Origin: Spinellus fusiger
Lineage: Eukaryota; Mucoromycota; Mucoromycetes; Mucorales; Phycomycetaceae
Direction: 5' to 3'
Length of the DNA stretch: 64,000 bases
NCBI GenBank assembly: GCA_025094145.1
Contig: JALLLS010000039.1
Span: 186,001-250,000 of the forward strand
Part shown: in pieces, positions 50,391 through 64,000 of the stretch
How the letters are laid out: each line of letters opens with the position of its first letter
Numbering within the stretch: position 1 is the stretch's first letter
Translations under genes and position numbers: made by a program
The notes under the pieces: model-generated
Told to the model about the DNA's origin: nothing
Seen by the model: only the letters and a program-made list of their open reading frames with translations
The model's database searches: none

Positions 50391-51833
50391 GCAATGTGCT
50401 ATTAAATTTACTAAAAAAATCCATTTCATTCAATTTAATATTTTGTAATAAAAAAAAAAAAAAAAAACACCATGTGTCTACTTTTATTTCTTTCAAATTA
50501 TAGTATATTTTTCTGATAGGCTCTCTCACACCTATAATCTCTCACCCCTAAAGTAAAGCACAAAAGAGAAAGAGAGGGAGTGTCCATCATATTCTTAGGG
50601 TCTTTGAACACATTAATAATAACTCGTTTCCTATGTTTTAAAGAGAAAGAGAAGTCTATACTATTGACAATGATATGAGGGTTTACTCTTTCAATCACAG
50701 GTCCTTATAAACAAATAGATTGTGACATCCATTCTTTTCCGGTCTGTATTTTTTATTTTATTTTTCTTCATTGAAAAACCACAAAAAGAAAATGCCCATA
50801 AAGGTTTACAAGTATAATTATTTGCATTTAGGCCGAGAAATGGTCTTAATAATGGATAAACTCGGGAACCAAAATAAGACCAAGTTATCAGAGTCTGTGT
50901 AGTTTACATCATTGGTTATATATATATAAATATATATAAATATATCTCAATAGTAAACAAATATTTATTCTTATCTAGTAGCGTAGAATACAATAGTTGT
51001 TTAGAGTACCTTTTACCATTATGGCATCCCACGTTACCATGGGAAGTACTAATCATACTCGACCCTTTATACTATATCTAGTCTATTTCAGCATCTCTTA
51101 CATGTAAAAAGAAAAGGAATAGAATAGAGAAGAATGAGGGAGAAAAGAAGGGAGTGATAGTTTTGATAATGGCAGTGGCGGCAAAGGGAGGAGTGTACAT
51201 ACCAATAAAAAAGGGTCTGTTCTAGAGGTGTATGTGCTATCAATGATAGAATATAGGTTGTATGATTGGCCATTGATGGGTTCCTATGTAACTCAGCACG
51301 GGGGCAGCATGCCCAATTGTCCAAAGGTAGCCTCAATTGCCAACCCTAATACTAACGCTTATTTCTATTGATCTTTTTGTTTCTTTCTCTTTTTCTATCT
51401 TCTATTTTTTCCCTTCGCTCTTTCTTATTCCTTTGATCTTTTTTCTGTCTGCTCTTTATTCTATGAGTAAATACAGGTGTATCTATCTATCTATAGATAC
51501 CAATCTTATTCTCTGTTCAATGGTAAAGCTAAAAACAGATCATATTGAGGAATGACATCTAAAAATTTAAATGGAAAGGAACATGGAAAATAAAATAAAA
51601 TAAAAAGATTCCTGATCTTTCCTTTTTTAGCCTTCATCGTCTTGCATTGGACTTTAGAGTGCAGTTTTTTATTGCTAAGAAAACTTTAAAAGATCAAATC
51701 CAAATATAACTGTCAAATATGTGGTCTCATCATTATAAAAAAGTATTAAGTCTCTTGTTCTTCTTTTATTATTAATACTATCATTCATTTCCCTTTGAAA
51801 GTTTATTATCATTTATTCTATTATTCATAACTC
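50391..51833. other. Intergenic stretch right of element B
   Basis: It contains an A-run at 50450-50466, TATATAAA-type repeats near 50917-50945 and a TATC tandem near 51480-51494. No coding exon was recognised. The last few hundred bases should hold the VTC4 promoter. Confidence 0.5.
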
Positions 51834-54322
51834 ATGAAGTACGGGATTGAGTTACAGCAAAATATATTCGGACCATGGCGATTATCCTACATGGCGTATG
51901 ATTTATTGAAGCAAGAACTCAAGACACGCCAATTGCATCATACTTGGGCAGAGAAAGATGAAGAAGATTTTATTGGTCTGCTTGACAATGAGCTTACCAA
52001 GGTATATGACTTTATCAATGCCAAACTATCAGAGCTAGATACTCGCATCATCTACTGTGAACGTACTATTCAAACCCTAAGCAAGAATACTTCCATGAAT
52101 TCTAATGCAAGTTACAGTCTTATGGATGAGAGTCTCACAGAAATACTGTTTGACGTAAATGATCTCTCAAGATTTACACGTGTAAACTTTGTGGCTTTCC
52201 AAAAGATATTAAAAAAGCACGATAAATGGACTTATTTAAATTTAAGACAAGATTATGTTCAAGCCCTTCAGAACAAACCACTGGATAACCAAAGATTTGA
52301 TGTCATGATAGTCTATATTTCTGCTCTCCATGATATCTGTCGTAACTACGGAAAGAAATCCATGGGAAATTCAGCTTCTGGTGGGGATCAAAATGCATTT
52401 GAGCGTGCTACAGCAAAGTATTGGATTCACCCTGACAATGTGACAGAAGTCAAATCCATTATTATGCTACACCTTCCTGTGCTAATTTTTGATAAAACCA
52501 AAACATGGGAGCTATCGGATTCAGCTGTCTCGAGTGTTTACTTTGATAACAACAACCACGATCTATACACAGGAAGACTTCAAAGGGATCAGGGAGCAGA
52601 GGCAATACGGTATCGGTGGTAAGTTTATATCAAAACAAGTGACATTACTTCTTTTCACTAACACAGGGATTTGATATAGGTATGGACCTAACAGTTCACC
52701 CGATGTATTCATCGAACGCAAAACTCATCATGCAGCCTGGCTTAATGGGGCCTCCATCAAAGATCGTTTTCGACTGAAAGAGCATCAAGTGAATTCTTAT
52801 ACTTCTCGAGAGCTCACAGCCGATCAAATTGCAGAAGATCTACAAAGCAAAAACACAGATGCTGCAATAGTTAAAGATGTTCATTTTATTGCTCAAGGAA
52901 TACAAAAGTCCCTGGAAGAGAAACATTTACAACCCATGCTTCGTGTGTTTTATAACCGTACAGCCTTCCAGCTTCCTGACGATCAGAGAATCAGAGTGTC
53001 TCTTGATACAGATCTCTCTTTTATCCGAGAAGACCACGTCTATTCTACTGCTCACCAAAATGATGCCCACACCAATTGGCGTCGTAATGACATTGACATT
53101 GCCTTTAACCATATCACAGAGATGGATATTCTGCGCTTTCCCTATGCTGTACTAGAGACCAAGCTACAGACCCACCTCGGCCAAAAACCACCTTCATGGC
53201 TTACTTCTTTAGTGGATTCACACTTGGTTCATGAGGTCCCTCGCTTTTCAAAGTATCTTCATGGTGCAGCTCACTTTTACCGAGATTCACTTCCATTATT
53301 ACCATGGTGGTTGTCAGAGGCCACTACAGATATTTTGAAGCCTAGAGCCGAGAACACTGGATTAACCCGTTCACGCAGTTTTAAGCCTTTGATCGATGGT
53401 CGTTATCGTCGTGCTATGATTGAAGAAAAAGAAAGAGTCAAGCAGGCTTCTTTATTACAACACGATCAAGAAAGCGACAAGAGTGATGAAACTACTATTT
53501 TTATTTCTTCCAATGCCTCTGCTACTTCTGAACTTGGTGTTTCCACTGGTAAAGAGTCAAAGAAGAAGAGAAAAAGTAATTACATTGCTGTTGATATCCC
53601 ACCAGAGATAGATAGTTCTCATTCTACCTCCTTCTACAAGCACACAAACCTCCAGAACATGACATGTAAATCATGGGCGACACCAATAGCATTAGAAGAC
53701 GGAGATGTCTCTGATAAAACAGAAAGATGTTTTTCCAACGACCGTGCATCCCAATCTACTGGTTCTTCGACCCTTCATGCTTCGAGTGGAACATTAATAT
53801 CAAAGTTCAGGTCTGCTCCAAAAGAAAGTACGAGTACAAAAAAGAATCCCAAAAAAAGAGTCCGTGTAGAACCCAAAGTGTTCTTTGCCAATGAACGTAC
53901 TTTTATATCATGGCTCCAGTTTTGTGCATTGCTTTTAACAGTTGCACTTAATCTGTTGAACTTTGGTGATGATACATCGAGATTTGTGGGTGCTGCATTT
54001 ATAGGATTAACAGCAACAGTTGCTATTTATTCACTTTATCGCTTTGAAAGAAGAGCATGGTAAGTTTCTTTTACAAAAAAATTAATAGAGTGTTATTACA
54101 CTGCTTATTTATCTAATGTTTATCATGTTATCTTAGGATGATTAATAATCATATTGATGGTCGATATGATGATCTATGGGGTCCTGCTGTTTTGTGTGTT
54201 TTGTTAGTAACAGCACTTGTGGTAAGTTATAAACAAATCAATATCCAGATTACAATGATTAATGATGTATTCTCTCTTCTTATTTTTTACTATAGATTAA
54301 CCTTTATATTCGCTTCAAATAA
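51834..54322 (+). CDS. VTC4: Vacuolar transporter chaperone 4, polyphosphate polymerase
   Basis: Four exons (51834-52618, 52680-54059, 54137-54221, 54296-54322) give about 758 residues. The N-terminal SPX domain (~1-170, MKYGIELQQNIFGPWRLSYM and three lysine/arginine-rich helices ending ILKKHDKWT) senses inositol pyrophosphates. The VTC tunnel domain follows, with AKYWIHPDN, LYTGRLQRDQGAEAIRYRW, VFIERKTHHAAW, NRTAFQLPDDQRIRVSLD and FPYAVLETKLQTHLGQKPP, which carry the basic and acidic tunnel residues. The C-terminus has three membrane spans starting VEPKVFFANERTFISWL. It makes polyphosphate from ATP and moves it into the vacuole. The catalytic tunnel looks intact, favouring VTC4 over the non-catalytic VTC2/3. 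The last exon is 27 bases. Confidence 0.93.
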
Positions 54323-54651
54323 GATTGAGCTTGGATATATCTATATATCTTGCCGTGCAATTAATCCTACATATATCTCTTATTTTCCTATCCCATTCTC
54401 TTATTTGTCTTATTCCTTTATTCTTCATTCCGAGATCGCAATTATCTTTTGCATTGAATATTCCATTCTCATTGTCATGTAACCACATTACCATTTGATT
54501 TCTCCATATTTCTTTCTGATATAATAGTAATAATAAATACACTCTTTTCAGACACTTTTCTGGATTTGCTTTTCATATAAAAAAAGTACAAAAGAATAAA
54601 AAAGAGAAAGAGACAAAAGATATACATACTTTAATAAACTCTTTTTCATGT

Positions 54652-56158
<1,507 letters not shown>

Positions 56159-56828
56159 AATAAGCGATAATTAAATAGAGAGATATGGACAGAAGAGAAA
56201 AAAGAGAGAGAGAGAGAGCAGAAGTAAGTGTATTATAGGCTGTATTCAAAGGAGAGAAGAAAGAGGCCCAACCACAGCAACTTTGTACAGTGAGTATCCA
56301 GTGACGCGTCATTTTAGAGAGAGTCTCTACGTCATGCTCAGTATCACGTGGTGGAAAAAGATATCCTCGCTTATGATGTGTTATTTCTAGTAGCAGAAAA
56401 AAAGAAGAAAAAAAACTATTCAAAATATGTCTCAATTGAATTTATAGTAGATATACGTTCTTATTCTTATTCTTATGAGTCATATATGTGCTATTTGTGC
56501 ATTGAGCCTATAGTGTTACTGTAAGATACCTGGAGCAGCCAAAGGGACCCCCTCTCAACAGTGAATAAGGAGTTTAAATTTGAGATGGAAATATATATAT
56601 CATTTGTGCCTGAAAATAATAAGCATAAAGAATTGTCTTTGATACAGTAGCTCATAGGATTTCATTGACTTCTATCCATGATTTTTTAATAATAATAAAA
56701 TATTGGTCACCAAGAAAAAAGATAGAATAATAAACAAAGGCTATTTTTAAATAGATGACCTTTTCCTCTTTACTGTCCTAACTACAATTTATTTGATTAG
56801 GAGTCTTTAGATTGAGATACAGATAGAC
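56159..56828. other. Upstream region of RPN11
   Basis: It should hold the RPN11 promoter near 56159-56350. GA-rich runs occur at 56188-56220. No coding exon is supported. Confidence 0.4.
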
Positions 56829-57945
56829 TACACACCCAAATATTGTTCTGGGTTTTAAGCGATGATCTATCTTTCCTTCATGTCAATCCCAAAAACGCAT
56901 CTTTTATTAAGCGCCGTTTAAAATAAAAGGTTTGTAGATATCCAAACTATTATTTCTTTTTGTAGAATACCTCACTATCAAATTGTATTATGAATAGCAT
57001 TGTTTATTGTAATAGTATAGCTAATACTATATTATGACTGAAGCTACTGCCAAAGTACACTCCCTCATAGAAATGGATTCTATACCCTAAAGGCCTTGTG
57101 ATTTATCCTTGGGAGATAGATAACTGTGCTCAAGAGTATACCTTAGAGACCCTAGACAGTATAGAAGACCACCTTAGACTGACTTGAAAGGAATCTTTAC
57201 TTGCCTAATAACAATACAATGAGTGCCTTGTGGATTAAAATGAGCTCAAGCCCAGATGAAGACACTGCTTACCTTTTTATCACTAGAATAGTCCTTGGTA
57301 GTGTCTATTATTTCTCTCTATTGTTTCTCTTTGTTAATAATAGCACAATACCTTGCTCAGCTATGCTCATTTTGACATGTGCTTGAGAGTTAAGTTGCAT
57401 GTGCAGTGTGGGAAATAACAAAAGAATGGGATTATCAAAACAAATAATCTTTCTTTCTCTCTATTCTGGTAATGTATACACTAGCCTTCACTCATAAAAT
57501 CCACAAGTCAAACAATTCACACTCTATTTGCCTTGGACCTAAAGGACAGTATTAGAACCAATACTTTGTTATCATTAAGTACTATTGTTAATACCAATTA
57601 CAATGAGATAATTGAGCTGATTATGGATATTGAGTCAATAAATAAATACACTGTTCTCAATATAAGTAATTTTGGTTCTCTTTTCTGGACAACGACCACT
57701 AGAGTTAACTCTATAAGTTATGTAATACATCTTTCTTAAGCAGTGCTATACTACAAATACTATGGGCTTATGGATAACACATTATGTTAAACAATAAATA
57801 CAGTGACTGAGTTGTCATTTTGGGGTGATTCTTGTTCTATTTCTTGTCTTTACAGCCTATATTTATAGCCAACTTTATACCTTTTTAATTGTAAAGTCAA
57901 TAGTCATTACTAAAATAAAAAACAGAACAGTGAAGCTTCTCTCAA
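56829..57945 (+). mobile_element. Diverged, 3'-truncated copy C of the Fanzor-element family
   Basis: It starts with TA then CACACCCAAATATTG and follows copy B from about 47835 to 48960 with many substitutions: AATACCTCACTATCAAATTG near 56966, the CCTAATAACAATACAATGAG block near 57204, and the GAGTTAACTCTATAAGTT block near 57702. Both open segments of copy B persist in frame (57201-57386 and 57533-57739). Similarity ends near 57945, so the Fanzor C-terminal half and right terminus are absent. Confidence 0.75.
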
Positions 57946-58147
57946 TGATCCATATACAATGTCTGTGATAGAAATCAATTATTATTAAGTCTCCTACATA
58001 ATAGATACAACAGATAGAAAGTACGACAATGACTCTCTTTTACACTCATAAAGTGGGTCAACAAATCCAGTCACACCCATTGCAGAAAACAAAGAGCTAC
58101 TACATTTTTTCTTCTTCTTCCTCTAATAGGTGGGCAAAGTTCTCTTC

Positions 58148-59009
58148 ATGTTCAGTCGTGCTACTCTCTCATTAGGACGCTTCGGTAAGAGTGTTGGGTG
58201 TATATTCCAGGTGTCTTGTTTTCTCACCACTACTCATCCCTCCTCCTCCTCTTCTTGCACTGTCCAGTCCCTCGTACAACTATTCCCAAGAGAGACTTCC
58301 ACGTCTCAGCAGCTGTTTCTGCCAAGAAGCACCCTAACCAAGTCAGAAAAGAGAATCTTGTGAAGCGTGCTGCTAGATTGGCCGAGTTTGAGCGCATCAA
58401 ACCCTCTCCTATTATATCACAGTCTACGCCTTTCTTTCAGGAACTCCACACACCTGCTAGTGCCTATGGTTCTAACACTGACTATCAGCACTTTATAAAG
58501 AACGAGAACAATGAGCTTTTTGAGTCGCTTTCACAGAACTCTAAGGATCAACAGTACTTGGGAGCAGTAGAAGGCAGAGAGGAGGCAATGAAGTATGAGT
58601 CAGCCAAATTCGAGACACTCCAGAAGATTGTTGGTTTGCAGAATGGTAATGCCAAGGCTGTTCAGCTCTGGAATATCCAAAAGGCCGTGAAGTGGTTTGG
58701 ACTGAAAGAAGGAGACACAGGCAGTCCCGAAGTGCAAGGTAAATAGAGTCACTCCCTCATCAAAACAAGATTACTGACAGGAGTATCCTATTTATAGCTG
58801 CTGTTTTGACTGTCCGTATTCATAATATCAACTCACATATCCAACAGCACCGTAAAGATGTACACAATTACAAGCAATTGCGCACAATGATTCATCAGAG
58901 AGCCAAAATTCTTAAGTATTTGGCAGGAAAGAGTCGGTCAAGATACAACCTTTGTTTACAACAACTTGGTTTGAGTCCAAGAGCAGTAGAGGGTGAAATT
59001 ATCATCTAA
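58148..59009 (+). CDS. Mitochondrial ribosomal protein uS15m
   Basis: Three exons (58148-58184, 58268-58738, 58798-59009) give about 239 residues. An arginine/serine-rich presequence (MFSRATLSLGRF, then RDFHVSAAVSAKKHP) indicates mitochondrial import. The S15 domain is at the C-terminus: GDTGSPEVQAAVLTVRIHNI, HIQQHRKDVHNYKQL, IHQRAKILKYL. The central ~100 residues are a mitochondrial extension. It belongs to the small subunit of the mitoribosome. A non-initiator in-frame codon upstream was ignored in favour of this ATG. Confidence 0.92.
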
Positions 59010-59255
59010 GAAAAGTGAATAGCCCATCAACAATAATAAAAAATAAAAAGAGGAGAAGAGTGCTCCTTCCTTATGTATGTCTTGGGATACTAATAAAAGT
59101 TGAGAAACACTATAGGCATATGTACACATACAGTACTATTCACGTTATATGGTGCAGATGTTCATTGTTTTCTGGAGATGATCTTTATTAGAAGAAAGGA
59201 GGGAGTGATAGTATGTAGGCTTATTGACCTTCTTTACTCATCAAGAGTCCTTTTT

Positions 59256-60066
59256 ATGTCTTCTACTGCCCATTCTACTTCAGAAGGTATTATTCATACC
59301 CTCAAAAGAAGAATAAAAGATGCAGCAGGTATACACTCTGGCTATGTTCTGTATCCTTCAGCACAAGTATCAAGCCACCTCCACCCACAAGTGATGTCTA
59401 GTCAAGTATCACACCCTATTCCTGATAAAAGTAGCACTGGAGTGGCCCTTGAACAGGTTTCTTATCCTGTCATCAGTCCATTGTACCAAGTAATTTTCAT
59501 ATATCTTCACTATTTCTAGTGATAAACAGAGGATTCATTCTGTTCACTCTCCTTTATACTAGAGTCTACCTCAAGCTCAAGAACCATACAAGCTACAACA
59601 TCAGCCTATAGTGATGTACAGCGGAATACAGCAACCACCTTACTACTCGCCCTATTATCAGCCACAGTCCCTGGTTCATCCAGTAGTTCATCCAGCAGTA
59701 CATTCTATAATGCCTACATCCCAACCACAATTGCCATGGTATTATCAGAACAGTAGTCCATCTATTGTGGCAAATTACAATCCTTCTGTTATGATGGCAC
59801 ACCCACAGCCCATGCCTATGAACATGCCTATGAACATGCCTATGAACACTATAAATTACTTTCCTCACACTTATCTTCCTCCCTCTTCTTCCTCTATCGA
59901 CCCTTATTATGGCATGATGTACCCTTTTTATCCTCAGGCTAATCCTTCTTATCCACCACAGAGACAACCTATTCCTCCTGAACACACTACCGCTTATTGT
60001 GATCCTAATATTCCTATTCATAGAGCTTCACCTTATACATCAAGACCTCCTTTATATTATATATAG
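59256..60066 (+). CDS. Proline/glutamine/tyrosine-rich low-complexity protein
   Basis: Two exons (59256-59489, 59563-60066) with a clean phase-0 intron give about 245 residues. Past a short basic start (HTLKRRIKDAAG) the protein is dominated by Pro, Gln, Tyr, Ser and Met, with a short internal tandem (PMNMPMNMPMN). No domain, signal peptide or membrane segment is visible. Composition resembles prion-like or RNP-associated tails, but function is unknown. An ATG further upstream is possible; this one was chosen because the protein character begins here. Confidence 0.6.
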
Positions 60067-60302
60067 TGTATTAATAACGACCAAAATAAGGCTTCATTCT
60101 TTCTATGGATCCATCTTTATCAATACACTGCAGTTTATGAATATGCGCTGTTTAAATACTATATTAAAAGGCAGAAAATCGAAATTCATTGATATTCCGC
60201 CATGTGCGTCACAGTCTCTTACTCTCGCTTTCTATTTCTCTTTCTTTTTGCCCTCTTTCTTTTCTTTTCCTTTGGAGCTTCTTTAGCTGCACGTCTTTGT
60301 CG

Positions 60303-63300
60303 ATGGATACACAGCTTATCAATACAGGCAAGCTATCGAACGACTGTGACTGTCTTTAAATGGAAGCGAAGACAGTAACAAAAAGAAAAAAAGGAGAAAC
60401 AGTTAGAAGAAAATAGTTGGAGAAAGAAAGAGTTGGAGTTCTTATAGACCACCTCTAGTCAATAAACTGCAAGATGCATTCTCCACTGTGGGAGTCCATA
60501 ATCCAGTAGACTTGCCTCAAATTGCTGTTATTGGTTCTCAGTCCAGTGGAAAGAGTTCAGTGCTCGAGAATATTGTCGGAAGAGACTTTCTTCCTCGTGG
60601 TACGGGTATTGTCACTCGTCGACCCTTGGTAAATACTTTCTTCCTAGGGTAGATGGAATATGTGGGATATCTAAAGAAGATATATATATATATATATATT
60701 TATAAATGAAGTCCTAATGTCCCTCACAATAAGGTGCTTCAACTGATTCATCGTCCAAGCACAAAAACATCTGAGGAAAACGTAGAGCAAGAAAAGATAG
60801 AAAGTAACAGCCAAGAGAACCCTGATGAATGGGGAGAGTTTTTACATCTTCCCGGTCAGAAATTCTATGACTTTGATAAGATTAGAGATGAGATTGTTAA
60901 AGACACTGAGCTAAAGACAGGAAAGAATCTTGGTAAGGGGAGGATAAACCTAGAGGTATTGGTTGGCTCACCACCACCCACCACCATTCACCCCTTAGGT
61001 ATTTCACCACAGCCTATCAACCTTCGTATCTTTTCTCCCAATGTATTGACATTGACATTGATTGATCTTCCTGGTTTGACAAAGGTAATCATGCCAAACA
61101 AGCATTGAATAGAGAAAAGACAGCGAATAGACCTCTTATCTCAGCCTATACCTTTCTTTGGATGCCATAGGTGCCTGTGGGAGATCAACCCAAAGACATT
61201 GAAAAACAGATCCGTGATATGCTTCTTCAATATATCACTAAACCAAATGCCATCATTCTTGCTGTCACCTCTGCTAATGTGGATCTTGCTAATTCAGATG
61301 GTCTTAAATTGGCCAGAGAAGTGGATCCTGAAGGCCTTCGTACTATTGGTGTATTGACAAAGGTGGATTTGATGGACCAGGGCACAGATGTGATTGATAT
61401 TTTGGCAGGAAGAGTCATTCCACTACGATTAGGTAAGAGAGAGAAAGAAAGAAAGAAAAAGAAAAAAAAGGAGACCGATTCCGGGTGATGGTGTCTATAT
61501 GAATAGCGTTGAATAACCATGCCAATCACACCAAGGCTATGTTCCTGTTGTAAATCGTGGCCAGCGTGATATTGAACATAAAAAGCCAATTGCAAAGGCA
61601 TTAGATGCTGAAAAAGATTTCTTCGAAAACCACACTTCTTATCGCAGCAAAGCACAGTACTGCGGCACACCCTTCCTTGCCCGTAGACTTAATATGGTAC
61701 ATCACTGAGGCATTTTATAAGAGAACTATTAACTTTGTTCTGTAGATTCTGATGCATCATATCCGTAACACTTTGCCTGAGATCAGAGCCAAGATTCAGT
61801 CAGCCCTCTCAAAGTATCAACAGGAACTTGCTCAGCTGGGAGATCCTTTGGGAGACGGTTCAAGTCACCAAGCTAATCTTGTGCTTAGTATTATTACTGA
61901 GTTTTGTACTGAATTCCGTACTATTATTGACGGTAACTCCAATGAACTCTCCAGCTTTGAACTTTCTGGAGGTGCTCGTATTAGTTTTGTATTTCATGAG
62001 CTCTATGCAAATGGCATCAAGAGTGTTGATCCCCTTGAGCAAATCAAGGACGTGGATATCCGTACTATTCTTTACAACTCCTCTGTAAGCCAACCTTGGG
62101 GGAATAGAAGTAGAACTGGCCTACTTACATTTGTTTTATCTTCTTCTAGGGTGCATCACCTGCTTTGTTTGTGGCCACCACAGCATTTGAGGTGATCGTT
62201 AAACAGCAGATCAAGCGTCTTGAGGAGCCTAGCATTAAATGCATCAATATGGTGTATGATGAGCTTGTGAGAATATTGGGTCAATTGCTGAACAAACAAG
62301 TAGGTTATAGTTGCAGACCAGCCATCAGACACTGCCACTGATTCCTCTGTTGTGCAATAGTTCTTCAAGCGATTTCCTACTCTCAAAGAAAAGTTCTATC
62401 AAGTTGTACTGTCCTTCCTTAAAAGAGCATTGACTCCTACAACAAAGCTTGTCACTGATCTTGTTGCGTAAGTCATTGTAGCTCTCTGTAATAAGAAGAG
62501 GGGAGGGGCTGCCCTACTAGAATGAATGCTGTATAACTAACGAATACCACGCCATGACAGTATGCAGTCATCCTACATCAATACAGGACACCCTGACTTT
62601 TTGAATGGACACCAGGCTATTACAATTGTGAATGATCAGCTTCATCCTAAACCCCAGCCCACACAACACCAAAATGGGACTGAGCATCCTCAGGCAAAGG
62701 GAGGCAAGCACCAAAGCCAACAACATCAACAGCAGCAGCAACAGCAGCAACATCAATGGCCAGCACTCCAGACCAGTAATCCCCAAGCTCCTGGAACAGA
62801 GACTGAAGGTAGTTCTTTCTTTGGTAGCTTCTTTTCAGGTGCAAAAAAAACAAAGAAGGCAGGGCCTATGATGGAAGCAGTAAGTAGTCATTCTCTCTCA
62901 TTCTCTCTCTATGTGTCTTGCAGTATTGATGGATCTCTTTTTATTCTCTACAGCCACCAGCCACCCTCAAAGCAACAGGAGCATTGTCAGAGCGTGAATT
63001 CATGGAGACTGAAGTGATCAGTAAGTCATTGAGCCTTCATGTATTTTGAGTTTCTTCTTTAACACATTTATTCTTTGATAGAGCTACTGATCCAATCCTA
63101 TTACACTATTGTCAAGTGCTCTATGATTGATATGGTACCCAAAGCTGTGATGCTTAATCTTGTGAACCATGCCAAAGAAGAGCTCCAAAGAGAACTTTTA
63201 TCTGAGTTGTACAAGGCGGATGTCCTTGATGATCTTTTGCAGGAGTCAGAATTAACACAACAAAGGCGAAAAGAATGCAAGAAGATGATTGAGGTAAAGG

Positions 63301-63376
63301 ACAATGGCTGAATGGGATGATTTACTCTTTAACATAGGCACTACAAAAGGCAGATGAGATTGTTGGCTCTGTTTAG
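60303..63376 (+). CDS. VPS1: Vps1-type dynamin-like GTPase
   Basis: Twelve exons (60303-60327, 60459-60628, 60734-61084, 61171-61432, 61536-61696, 61746-62084, 62150-62299, 62361-62467, 62561-62879, 62954-63020, 63082-63293, 63338-63376) sum to 733 residues. GTPase motifs are intact: [19 protein letters not shown] (P-loop), DLPGLTK and TKVDLMDQG. Middle-domain blocks ([28 protein letters not shown]) and the GTPase effector domain ([20 protein letters not shown]) follow. No PH or proline-rich tail is present, as in Vps1. A Q/H-rich insert (~residues 550-600) lies between middle and effector domains. The first intron (60328-60458) uses a GC donor. It acts in membrane fission at vacuole, endosome and peroxisome. 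Confidence 0.94.
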
Positions 63377-64000
63377 TAGGATTGAATGCAGTGTACTCTA
63401 TTTCTATTATAAATAAATAGATAAATAGATAATTAAATACATAGGTAGATAGATGGCAATGAATAGATAATACCATCTCATCCTATGAATATTTTGCTAC
63501 TTGTCTTATCTCTTTACAATAGTAACTGACTTTAATCATCCATGGTGATCTCATTCAATGTAAACACAACAGTTCAAAGTCAGGTGTGTGTATTGACACG
63601 TGAACTTCTGTACTACCTTTAGACTGTTGTGTTACCTTTTTGATAGACAGATGAGTGCGCAAGTATTCCCTTGGACTTGTTTTTTTCCTAAATCAAATTC
63701 AAGATAGAAAGTGAAACATAAAGCCATAGCAACTCGGAATTTGAATTCATTGGGCTGTTGCTATGCTACTTTATAGCACAAATGAAGTGAAAGGAGTGCT
63801 TTCTGAGTGACAGGCAATGGTACAATCACCTGAGCTAAGATCTGCTCTTTGTTCTATTGTAAGAGATCGAAAAGAACAAGTGCTAATTCTATCACGTGGA
63901 TAGTATTTCATTAAGGTCGTTGGTCTTTCTGATGCCTTGCCTCATCTTTACCTCTTCTGTCTTTTGTTCTAGTAGCAAAGATATCGTCATAAGGAGCAGC
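63377..64000. other. Downstream flank of VPS1, nothing recognised
   Basis: It has an (ATAA/ATAG)-rich tract at 63410-63470 that may contain the VPS1 polyadenylation signals. No further exon could be supported before the window edge. Confidence 0.5.

Noticed and set aside
59593..60021. Arginine/histidine-rich minus-strand frame
   Set aside because: It is antisense to the P/Q/Y-rich protein exon, whose codon bias creates the opposite frame.

Overview
The window looks like nuclear DNA of an early-diverging filamentous fungus, most likely of the Mucorales type. It is AT-rich. Its genes are cut by many introns of about 40-130 bases with GTAAGT-like donors, and they include fungal proteins such as a cytochrome c peroxidase, a VTC4-type polyphosphate polymerase and a Vps1-type dynamin. 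The organism is an inference from gene content; no marker gene such as rRNA is present. Gene models were built by hand from open frames, splice signals, phase bookkeeping and recalled family motifs. No search was run.

Genes from left to right: an anillin-homology/PH protein (1298-3170, minus); a class I alpha-1,2-mannosidase (10335-12365, plus); an S6-kinase-like AGC kinase (13328-15148, plus); a SPRY-RING protein (19750-23072, plus); an unrecognised disordered protein with a PCNA-binding-like motif (24192-25187, plus); a type II membrane glycosyltransferase-like protein (25726-27836, minus); a RanBP3/Yrb2-like Ran-binding protein (28305-30075, minus); a gene remnant (31276-31709); cytochrome c peroxidase (33085-34697, plus); a USP30/Ubp1-like ubiquitin protease (36097-38356, plus); tRNA guanine-N7 methyltransferase (45214-46372, plus); VTC4 (51834-54322, plus); the proteasome deubiquitinase Rpn11 (54652-56158, minus); mitochondrial ribosomal protein uS15m (58148-59009, plus); a P/Q/Y-rich protein (59256-60066, plus); and Vps1 dynamin (60303-63376, plus). 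These are ordinary housekeeping functions with no sign of co-regulated clusters.

The unusual part is the mobile DNA. Two 2.55-kb elements (38643-41200 and 47835-50390) lie in opposite orientation around the tRNA methyltransferase gene. Each is bounded by TA plus a short terminal inverted repeat starting CACACCAGGAG. Each carries the C-terminal RuvC/zinc-ribbon part of a Fanzor protein, the eukaryotic relative of TnpB. They match over 2,489 bases with no net length difference, yet their outermost ~65 bases at one end have diverged. Older pieces of the same family lie near 850, 4443, 7745 and 56829. Between the two copies sits a Tc1/mariner element with different 28-base ends and a broken transposase (43303-44648). 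Further Tc1 relics occur at 8521-9475 and 41530-41775, one of them in a fold-back. A 5'-truncated, GC-richer LINE tail lies at 6684-7745. Long gene-free AT-rich stretches with microsatellites separate the rest.
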